Origin: Eutreptiella sp. 'Long Island Sound 2002'
Taxonomy: Eukaryota; Euglenozoa; Euglenophyceae; Eutreptiales; Eutreptiaceae
DNA: 64,000 nucleotides
Assembly: GCA_964036045.1 (NCBI GenBank)
Contig: OZ038378.1
Span: 25,285,935 to 25,349,934 of the forward strand
Direction: 5' to 3'
Both the position numbers and the translations under genes were made by a program. Within the stretch, counting starts at the first letter, position 1; each line of letters starts with the position of its first letter. Below the pieces are notes generated by a model. That model was not told the DNA's origin. It searched no databases and was given only the letters and a program-made list of their open reading frames with translations. Of this stretch, positions 56,857 to 64,000 are shown in pieces.

Positions 56857-57924
56857 TCACAGAACCCCCCTATACACCACAGATGAGGGAACCCCAAACA
56901 TACCTTTCATTGAAGCACACACTTCCACTTCCTTGAACGTACCCAGTGCGGGATGTAGTCCACGCTTTTCCATGGCTGCCATGGCGTCTACTGAAGGAAG
57001 ACCCACAAATTTCACCAAACGCCCAACGCCACCCCACCGTTTGGCAACAGCACTCTGCACAGGAGAACATGTGGAACACAGAAGCTGGCCGAAATTTCGG
57101 CCAGGTCGATCGACAAAACCGAATTAATACATGAAACACACCACAGTGCCTTCCTCGGCAGTAACACCACACTCTTCAAGCATAACAGTAATGTGATGGT
57201 ACAGGGTGTACTCATTGGCATCCTCATCCTCAAGCCTATCCAGGAGTAGGGACATTCGCTCCGATGTGGTGGATGCTGAGCCAGCAGTGGTCTGGATTTG
57301 ATGTAAGCCTGCAAGCCGGCGCCTAGTCCGCAGGGGGCAGTCCTGTTTGACTTCATAACCACCAAATACCAGGGTCCAATCCGGAGTCTCCATATTTTTC
57401 ATCTCAAATTCAGTCTTGTGTTTTTGGGCAGCAGTGTAAACATGCTGACCCCCCAACAGAACCCAGCGAGTGGCTGTGCAACAGGAATATTCGTAACAGC
57501 AGGGTCGAAAATTCAGACGCGAAAACGGTACTATCGAGAAGAATACCACAACACACATACGAGTGACTTTATAAAAAAGAAGATCCTGGATGTAATCCAC
57601 AGGCGGGGCTGCCTTCAGATCGTCGTAGCGGCGTTGCACGCGATCATCCGAAATCCTACGGACCTGCCCAAATTTTCGGTCGTGGTCGATAATAATCTGA
57701 TCCCACCGAACCTTTATTTTCGTCGTTGACGTAACCAAGTCGGATAACTTGATGGAGGATGATGAATTTTTCTTTGGTGCGGCCTTAGGCTTCTTTTGAA
57801 GTCCCTCTGTGCTCGCCTGGTCCTCTTGAGACTGGGATTGCACTTGAGATTGCCCATTGTCTGCTGCAGGCTCACCATCTGGCGAAACAGCCATGTCCTG
57901 CGATACCCCTCCAGGCTCGGTCAT
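56857..57924 (-). CDS. ParB/Srx-like protein of the iteron module
   Basis: ATG 57924 (MTEPGGVSQDMAVSPDGEP) with an acidic/Gln-rich leader and a Lys-rich segment. Then IKVRWDQIIIDHDRKFGQVR, a YDDLKAAPPVDYIQDLLFYK helix, and after a probable in-frame intron (57570-57472; acceptor TTGCACAG) TRWVLLGGQHVYTAAQKH. The R...GGQH arrangement, followed by CPLRTRRRLAGLHQIQ, resembles the ParB/sulfiredoxin fold (Box I Arg, Box II G-G-x-R/H), which in bacterial ParB binds palindromic parS and CTP. TAA at 57124 ends it under the standard code. Read through, the frame continues (VKFVGLPSVDAMAAMEKRG) to TGA at 56857. A 75-nt intron ending in CCTGTGCAG would also skip the TAA. Located 120 bases below a three-palindrome array. 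Confidence 0.5.
57085..57104. repeat. 20-bp palindrome, solitary copy
   Basis: CTGGCCGAAATTTCGGCCAG lies within the 3' part of the ParB-like gene (or in its possible last intron). Confidence 0.9.
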
Positions 57925-58043
57925 AAAATAAAGGGCTACAAGGCAACATTTCATGAAGGGGAGAGTTCCCAGATAGCAAATAACAAGCACAGATCAACCA
58001 AAAAAGGACCAAAACGGACTGCCTGACAGGAAATTCGGATAAC

Positions 58044-58202
58044 CTGGCCGAAATTTCGGCCAGCACTGCTCTGCATGTCAAACCACTGTGTACAAATACC
58101 ATTCTGAGAGGCTGGCCGAAATTTCGGCCAGAACCTTAAGTCATTTGTGTTCTGGGGGTAGCCATATGACAAAACAACAAGTCTGGCCGAAATTTCGGCC
58201 AG
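58044..58202. promoter_or_regulatory. Three-palindrome array upstream of the ParB-like gene
   Basis: Perfect 20-bp palindromes at 58044, 58112 and 58183, spaced 68 and 71 bases centre to centre, between the end of the 736-aa gene and the start of the ParB-like gene. Intervening sequences differ and are AT-rich. The regular spacing and placement upstream of a start suggest protein-binding sites. Confidence 0.75.
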
Positions 58203-58294
58203 AAAAACACGAAACAGCAAATGGACACACCAAAATCACTGGCAATGCGTGGCAGAACCCATACCACAGTGACAAACACAGCTGCAAACAGAAA

Positions 58295-60505
58295 TCAGTC
58301 CCAATCCTGGGTATCCACACCGATGTGTTCCGCCTCATCTAGGGCTTCAAAGGAGGCAACGCTGTCTGCATCACAATCAATATCCTGGTCACTATCACAA
58401 GAGTCGACAGCAATGGAATCATCAAGGGCGGGGGGGGGTACTGGGCGGGGGGGGTCCGGGGGGGGTACTGGGGGGCCTCTGGCTCGGGGCTTCGGGGGTG
58501 GCTTTGGGGGCAAGGCAATTCCACTAGGAGCAGCAGCAGCAGCAGCAGGCGGTGCACGGTTGGCAGCGCGAATAGAAGCATGTGCAGTACGCAACACCCC
58601 TTGCTCGGCAGCAGTGCGGGCAGGTGCATTTGTCTGTAAAAAATCCTCAACACCCTCAGGAACCCTGGTACGCGCAACCAGATTTTGCATTGCATGCAAC
58701 AGAACCACTTTTAAACGGTCTGTGGTGATTCGTGTCCTAGACATGGTACCGGGGAACGTCAAATCCTCAACTGCATCCAGTCTTCTCACCTCAACTTTAT
58801 AGTCCGGAACGGGAACACAAATGGGCAGGCTCTGTGTATGGGCTGTCAAGATGAATTGTTTAAGATTGGCAGAGAACATTGCCACGGATCTCTCAGTCAG
58901 CACACCACGCAAAACTTTCTCTCCGGGTTGGACAAGGGGAAGTGTCAGAAATAAATCAGACGACTGTTGGACACTAGTACAGGCGGTGTTGCGGCGACAG
59001 TGGGCTGAGAACCGACTCAGAAGTGCCTCACCCAGCTCCTCAGAGTGGATACACCCTAGGGAGGCGGAATGCCACTGACTCCAAAACAAAAGAGCAACGG
59101 CGGTGGTTTTCACATACTCCGTGGTTAACTGTTCCTCGGGCTTTAGGATGTTCAGCATGAGCAGTAGGGACATCTCAAGTGCCTGCTTAGCTACAATACC
59201 GGAACCTGCCCCCCGTCCCTCCCAGTTGCATTCACGAACCAAAGTCGCAATGCTGAAAGCAGCTGGACAGTATGTGTACAGCAAAGCCTTAAGGGCTAAT
59301 AACATACGCAAACCCTTGCGCTGAATGGGTGTCAAGTCCCGCTGGCTATTGAGCAGGGAAGTGACGCGCTCATCTAGTCTGCCTCTATTGGACGATGTGG
59401 CTAGCATGAGTCCAAGCAACGTCTTCTCCATATGGATGACCTTGACCTTGCGAGGGAGGATAGACCCAACCTGAAGGCTGTTCCCCTGCTCCAAAAACTT
59501 AATGAACGGCAGGAACGCCCTGTAGATCAATTCAACGCAATACTTATAGCTATGCCATACTCCGTACACCAAAGGAAAACCCAACAGTAATTGTGGTACA
59601 TTCCAGGGAACATAAGCAGCACCATAACACAGCTTAAGTGGGGCAAAGTGTATTTTCATGTCCACAAGCAGCGGAACACAGTGTCTGGTGCGGTGTTCCA
59701 CACATGACAAATCAACCACGAGTTGCAAAAGCTCTTTGTGTGTGCCGGAGCGGAGCTCAGACAGGAAAAAGGGTCTCCAGTTGAGGGAACGAACATCTTT
59801 TCTGGCAATATCCAAAGGAGCACGAACCCAAACTCTCTGAATACCTTGGTTGGCAACATCAATACGATCAAACAATGCTCTGTGTGAGCGAAAGATGTCA
59901 TCTGCAACCTTTGGTACCCTGGCCTCAATTTCGGCCAGCTCCGGCAGACCCCGGTATGCAGGTAGGGCAGTAGTGTGCAAAACAGCAACAGCTGTACAGT
60001 TTAGGGTTAAGTCGGGTGAATGGGGATCAGCTCCCGACCTGTAACGCCTCAGGTTATCAAACCATATACAAACTTGCCTACGGTGCATGGTGTTCCACAA
60101 GTTGTGTGCTGCTAGTCCAGCACGATGGTGAATGGACTCCTGCTTAGTGTTACACTGACCAAGGACTCCTACCTTACAGCGTTGGCGGCAAGACATAATA
60201 CCCCAGTTGTAACCAGACCCACAGTTAGAGTATGGGAGGGCCATACGGCGCAGCAGGCAGTATAGGGCATGGAACTGTGACAAAGATGTCATGTACCATC
60301 GTGGGGGCTTCTTCTCGGTGGCGGCGGCCTTCAACTGTGTCAGGGAGTGCCGGCTCCTGCGATTCTTCCGCAACAAGAGGCAGAATTGCAAAAGCTTTTG
60401 CAGAGTCCCACCACGTAATGCATTTCGCAACAGCCCTTTGGCTGTAGTAGCAAAAGCACCAGTAACTGCAGCATGTACAACATTGACAGTAATAGCAAAA
60501 GACAT
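58295..60505 (-). CDS. Unknown 736-aa protein of the iteron module
   Basis: ATG 60505 to TGA 58295 with no TAA or TAG in 736 codons, unlike its neighbours. Segments: basic Ala/Lys-rich N-terminus; about residues 90-190 a Cys-containing stretch (YNWGIMSCRQRCKVGVLGQC); IWFDNLRRYRSG followed by NCTAVAVLHTT; a long helical middle; and a C-terminal proline-rich, then acidic tail (DSCDSDQDIDCDADS). FDN followed by a conserved hydrophobic strand is reminiscent of the first catalytic Asp of RNase-H-fold transposases of eukaryotic elements, but I cannot name a family. A degenerate palindrome (two mismatches, 59919-59938) lies inside the gene. Five perfect palindromes sit 72 bases upstream of its start. 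Confidence 0.7.
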   Translation of the reverse strand: MSFAITVNVVHAAVTGAFATTAKGLLRNALRGGTLQKLLQFCLLLRKNRRSRHSLTQLKAAATEKKPPRWYMTSLSQFHALYCLLRRMALPYSNCGSGYNWGIMSCRQRCKVGVLGQCNTKQESIHHRAGLAAHNLWNTMHRRQVCIWFDNLRRYRSGADPHSPDLTLNCTAVAVLHTTALPAYRGLPELAEIEARVPKVADDIFRSHRALFDRIDVANQGIQRVWVRAPLDIARKDVRSLNWRPFFLSELRSGTHKELLQLVVDLSCVEHRTRHCVPLLVDMKIHFAPLKLCYGAAYVPWNVPQLLLGFPLVYGVWHSYKYCVELIYRAFLPFIKFLEQGNSLQVGSILPRKVKVIHMEKTLLGLMLATSSNRGRLDERVTSLLNSQRDLTPIQRKGLRMLLALKALLYTYCPAAFSIATLVRECNWEGRGAGSGIVAKQALEMSLLLMLNILKPEEQLTTEYVKTTAVALLFWSQWHSASLGCIHSEELGEALLSRFSAHCRRNTACTSVQQSSDLFLTLPLVQPGEKVLRGVLTERSVAMFSANLKQFILTAHTQSLPICVPVPDYKVEVRRLDAVEDLTFPGTMSRTRITTDRLKVVLLHAMQNLVARTRVPEGVEDFLQTNAPARTAAEQGVLRTAHASIRAANRAPPAAAAAAPSGIALPPKPPPKPRARGPPVPPPDPPRPVPPPALDDSIAVDSCDSDQDIDCDADSVASFEALDEAEHIGVDTQDWD

Positions 60506-60576
60506 TAATGCTGAGACAAGAAAACAGTTATGTAGGAGTGTATGGTGTAATACTCATGAACAACGACAATTGCAAG

Positions 60577-60877
60577 CTGGCCGAAATTTCGGCCAGGTGT
60601 GTTCAAAGGGGAAATAATTGCTTACATGTTCAAAAATAGGAAAAGCTGGCCGAAATTTCGGCCAGACGGCCCAAAAACCAGAATATAAGTGCTTGAATAG
60701 TGAACAGACCAAAAAGCTGGCCGAAATTTCGGCCAGCCCTAAGAAAAATGAAATTAATCATGCCTATTCACCAAGAAACCAAAAAGCTGGCCGAAATTTC
60801 GGCCAGAAGGGTCAAAAACTGCATATACACATAGTTGTTTGCAATGTTACCCAAAACCTGGCCGAAATTTCGGCCAG
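60577..60877. promoter_or_regulatory. Five-palindrome array upstream of the 736-aa gene
   Basis: Perfect copies of CTGGCCGAAATTTCGGCCAG start at 60577, 60646, 60717, 60787 and 60858, i.e. every 69-71 bases, with distinct AT-rich spacers of 49-51 bases. The array lies directly upstream of the 60505 start. Confidence 0.85.
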
Positions 60878-61023
60878 CTTCCGAAAAACGTAAAATACAA
60901 CACACTAGAAGACGGGGATACACAAGGCTAACACATCAACACGTATTTCAACGGGTGTCACACAGCTCTGCCAACAACTTTGGTCACATACGTCAAATAA
61001 CATACTCAAAGTAGAAATGTAGA

Positions 61024-61335
61024 ATATTGTCAAATCGCGCGTATACGGGGTCCTAGAGGGTGGGCAACTTGTGACGCCTAAGACGATGGCCTCCTTGTGG
61101 AGAAAATTAGGAGGCAAATGCACAAGTCTTTGTAAAGTAGCCGGCTCCATGAATTACGTGATTGCGTGCTGCCTTTTGGCTTGCACCAAGCCCTTGGCTT
61201 GGTCCAACATTTGATAGCGCACATATTGTCAACCCTGGTTTTTAGTTGCTGCAACAAATTGCGAACGGGGTAGCACAAGTGCCGGCAGATGCAAGCTATA
61301 TTAGTAGCCCTCAGATAATTGTCACACCAATCCAA
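61024..61335 (-). CDS. Small Cys-rich open frame, unrecognised
   Basis: LDWCDNYLRATNIACICRHL then IKCWTKPRAWCKPKGSTQSR, through TAG at 61078 and on to TGA near 61024. An upstream TGA precedes it with no ATG. Possibly an exon or a chance frame. Confidence 0.25.
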
Positions 61336-61396
61336 TCTTTGTCATAGATTGCGAAATGTTTGAATCTATTAGGTCCTAGAATTGCGCCATCACCCA

Positions 61397-61852
61397 ATGT
61401 GGTGGCAAATTTCGTCCTGCATTTTATCTCCGCCATTGTCATTATAAAAGCTCTCAACGTGTGTTTCGCAGGATCACTTGGATAGGGTGCCTTGGCAATA
61501 TGTTCAGTCCTTTTTTTGGCGGGTGCACGGCCATGGCTTATTCATGGCCCATTTTGGGCACCATGTACACCTCCGGCGGTTTCATCCGGCTTCTTGGAGC
61601 GCCATAGCTAGGGCCTCTAGGGGATGGAAGCATTTGGAACCCAAAACGCCGCTTGTACGTATATTTTGTGATGCTGCGCCTGACCCACACTAACAAGGTG
61701 CCTACCTTTTGGGTTTGTGGGGGCCTTTGGGGCCCAAACTTTGCAGGGTCCCGGTCTTGGTGATTCGCAACAGCCTGTTGAACTTTATGGGGCATTTTGT
61801 GCACTGGATGAGATGCATAAATATAGAGGAAAATATTTACGATTGGTTCTGA
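61397..61852 (+). CDS. Small protein, 151 aa, two in-frame TAA
   Basis: ATG 61397 to TGA 61850-61852, with TAA near 61451 and 61691. Contains RVHGHGLFMAHFGHHVHLRR (His-rich), a WSAIARASRGWKHLEPK segment and LVIRNSLLNFMGHFVHWMRC. Under the standard code the frame starts mid-gene and stops at the second TAA. One of few plus-strand genes here. No family recognised. Confidence 0.45.
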
Positions 61853-62245
61853 ACAACAGGGGCGCATTGGCCCTACTTTGCAATGATAGGACCGCCTCGC
61901 GCCTTGCGGCGCAACACGGAAGATTACGATGTGGTGCCCATCGCTAAAGACCTACATTAAAATCAATATGGTTAAAAATCAAATTTTTCAATTCTGAATA
62001 AATTCAAGGGGTTAAAAATGAGGTTGCCAAAAATTAACATGTTAACGCGATCTTGGGTCATTTGCACTGCGTTGTTTTTGTGCATATTGTGCCCCATCAG
62101 GTGGCTTGGTTGATCAAGTGGTGCAAAACAGGATGCTAAAGGGGTTCCATAGTCTCTAGGGTAGGTAAGTAGGCCCACACACCCCTCCCTAGTGCCCCCA
62201 CGCACCCCACTCCCAACAACCCTTTCCCCTTGTGCAACTCTTGTT

Positions 62246-63111
62246 ATGCCTCTCTCTTGTGACACACTGCTCAAGCATAATACGGCGCTCACTCGTTTGA
62301 GGGGGGCCAAGAGTTTGCGTGACCCTTTGGTATCAATACTGCTTGGTAAATGGGTGGCCTCATTCCCTTGGGCAAGGCCTAATGGTACAAGGCGACCGAG
62401 GTTGCCCAACTCCGCCTCATCTGCAACAAGCAAGTAGAGGCCCTTAAGCAATATGCCTCCATCCTCTTCCCGGCACCCGCTTTGACTAGGCTACTTATGG
62501 ACTTGAATGCCCCCAAAGGCGGCTTCTGGCATGTGTCGTAGTTCATGACTCGCCGGGGGCACACATACCCCGCCGTCACGGGCCTCCCATTCCCCCGGCC
62601 CGTCCCCTCGCCGGACCACTTCACGGACACATGGAAGGAGCAAGCCAAGCCGCTTGAGCTAGAGCCACCCGTATCCGTTGCGGATCCCCCTACCACTGCC
62701 CGCTTTTGGCTGCTGCAATCTTGGGCCCGCTGCATCCAATCGCGTGCATCGCTGGTGGACACCATCGATTGGAAGTGGTCCCTCACTTTTATGCTCTGCG
62801 GGGATGCATACCCGTGTGCTAGAGGTAGTTGGGCCCAACTATCCATTGGGCTCTTCAACCACGGCTCACGGGGCCGCTCACCCGCCTATTTGTGGGTGAT
62901 TGGAATGGTTGTATGCGGGGACAAAAACATGGCCACCTTAGCTACTATATGGGCCAAGAACTTGCAACAACCATGTTGCTCTGTATTAATTTTTGCGTTG
63001 ATATCCGGATGTTAATATTCAATATTTGGAAGATAGTAACACCGACAAAAAAATTGACTTAACATTAATGTGAAAAATTTAATGCAAAAAATAACCCACT
63101 CTTTTTTGCAG
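62246..63111 (+). CDS. Transposase-like family, copy A, first exon
   Basis: ATG 62246 (MPLSCDTLLKHNTALTRL), GAKSLRDPLVSILLGKWVA. A one-base change near 62362 leads to LGKA-TAA-WYKATEVAQLRL, KQYASILFPAPALTRLLMDL, GGFWHVS-TAG-FMTRRGH, TWKEQAKPLELEPPVSV, SWARCIQSRASLVDTIDWKW, GDAYPCARGSWAQLSIGLFN and LATIWAKNLQ. An AT-rich intron-like segment with a TTTTTTGCAG acceptor ends at 63111. The Asp in CGDAYPC and the later DKNM are conserved in copies B and C, so may be catalytic. Best-preserved copy of the family. Confidence 0.6.
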
Positions 63112-63650
63112 GTATTGCAAGCTATTAATCACAAGATCCATTGGGCAATGAGCTCGGTGCCCAATGAGTTGTTCATCGAGGGAGACCAACCCTTCATGTG
63201 ATGCCTTATTGGCATGTCAACAACGCCCATGGTGGGCTCAATTTACAATATGGGTGTGTCCGACAAGGGTGTGGTGGCCTGGGTGTATGTTGCAAGCCGG
63301 AGCACATTACAGGGCGAGGCGGAGGGCAATCACCGCTATCAAGAGACGGGCTGCAACTTGGAGAATGGGGGTTGCATACGAGACCCCCACATTGTGATGG
63401 AGCCATGCTTGGTCTTCCTATGCATCCTCCATTGTTGCATGGCCATTGGACCAATCCAAGTGGCGTTCATTGAGTCCTGCATGGGGAAAATTCCAACGGA
63501 GAACGCGGTGGCCGTGCAACGGGTGCGAAACTGGTCGCGCACCGGTGTTCAGCTGGGTGCCTCGGCTGCACCCGACGGTGAGGAGTCACAGGCATTGTTC
63601 CTTGAATGGGAGGCAATTGCGCCACTATGTGGTGTCCCCGGGAAGGGGGT
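63112..63650 (+). pseudogene. Transposase-like family, copy A, downstream exon(s)
   Basis: After the acceptor: VLQAINHKIHWAMSSVPNEL to TGA near 63199. Other frames continue (ALLHGHWTNP and LHCCMAIGPIQVAFIESCMG) into RTGVQLGASAAPDGEESQAL, the counterpart of copy B at 36.43 kb. Needs frame changes, so it is either decayed or carries unseen introns. A GGGAAGGGGGTAGCGGGAACCC block at about 63640 ends the similarity. Confidence 0.45.
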
Positions 63651-64000
63651 AGCGGGAACCCCCCCCCTTCCTGAATATCCAACTCGGCCCCAACACCGGA
63701 GAATGTGTTCGTCGAGGGCAAAAACAAGGTTCGGTGGATCCTGTTGGTCCATTTTCGTCTGGAAAAGGTGCACTTCGCTTAGACCGGTGCCCTGTGAAAA
63801 CTTTGTTATTTGGGTTCCCGGGGGTAGGGTCCCACTTCCCAGAGGTAGTTGCAGATCGGGAACATGTTGTAGATTGCACTTCCTAGAGGAGTTGCTGATC
63901 TGCAAGTACTTCCTGATTGCACTTCCCGGGACACTTCGTGATTTGGGTGACATGTAACACAAAATGACACTAAACACACTACATCACAAAGACAATTGGA
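63651..64000. other. Right edge; nothing recognised
   Basis: The plus-strand frame of the transposase copy remains open here, but composition is no longer convincing. It contains repeated GATCGGGAACAYGTTGTAGA-like and GACTTCCTGATTGCACTTCC-like words. Confidence 0.3.

Noticed and set aside
56857-60505. Bacterial contamination or plasmid because of the ParB-like domain
   Set aside because: A probable intron, intergenic spacing without ribosome-binding sites, and continuity with transposon-rich eukaryotic sequence argue against it. Horizontal origin of the module remains possible and is discussed as a finding.
60577-60877. CRISPR array (20-bp repeats, about 50-bp unique spacers)
   Set aside because: The repeats are perfect palindromes, the same word also lies singly inside genes and in a second array, there are no cas genes, and the context is eukaryotic.
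62379-62858. 159-codon minus-strand frame
   Set aside because: Antisense shadow of transposase copy A, which is supported by similarity to copies B and C.
1-64000. TAG-only reassignment (TAA still a stop)
   Set aside because: TAA is read through in several otherwise clean frames (four times in 18661-19752, three times in 27471-28250), so both codons appear to be sense, although one long gene uses only TAG.
1-64000. tRNA, rRNA or snRNA genes
   Set aside because: No cloverleaf with A/B box spacing or conserved rRNA segment was recognised by eye; a covariance-model scan was not possible.

Overview
This is a repeat-rich eukaryotic nuclear window with nothing bacterial in its organisation. It holds short spliceosomal introns (two of 69 nt in a hAT-like gene), several DNA-transposon families, long satellites, microsatellites, and almost all coding on the minus strand. 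The most informative signal is the genetic code. Read with standard stops, nearly every gene is chopped into pieces that lie end to end in one frame. If TAA and TAG are read as glutamine, with TGA as the only stop, intact ATG-to-TGA frames appear: 363 codons with 8 internal TAA/TAG at 18661-19752, 259 codons with 6 at 27471-28250, and a frame with 8 internal TAG at 22242-23839. This is NCBI table 6, known from ciliates, hexamitids and ulvophycean green algae (Dasycladales, Cladophorales, Trentepohliales). The GC content, introns, transposon load and a possible axonemal gene fit a green alga of that group best. That placement is inference, and I cannot name the species.

Layout. 0-8 kb: a direct duplication, a Harbinger transposase remnant with a zinc-binding tail, a possible ciliary-protein exon, two unrecognised genes and a small Mutator-like element carrying an open frame. 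8.6-16 kb: a hAT-like transposase gene, a 2 kb array of 72-bp hairpin units that runs in frame into it, and a proline-repeat gene. 18.6-24 kb: an intact unknown gene, then a 3.8 kb gene in three open blocks that is a paralogue of the 51-53.6 kb gene. 24-36 kb: several minus-strand genes between 34-bp, 48-bp and 105-bp tandem arrays. 36-42 kb: copies of one transposase-like family, one of them internally inverted. 42.7-49.2 kb: a 6.4 kb foldback palindrome inserted into another transposase-like gene. 51-55 kb: an 823-codon frame whose N-terminus is made of a 10-bp satellite, followed by a hairpin satellite. 57-61 kb: a two-gene module, one gene ParB-like and the other encoding 736 aa, whose starts are preceded by arrays of a perfect 20-bp palindrome spaced about 70 bp. 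61-64 kb: a small plus-strand gene and a further copy of the 36 kb transposase family.

No conserved housekeeping gene or rRNA/tRNA was recognised. Functions below are given only where motifs support them. Positions of TAA/TAG codons were read by eye from the sequence.
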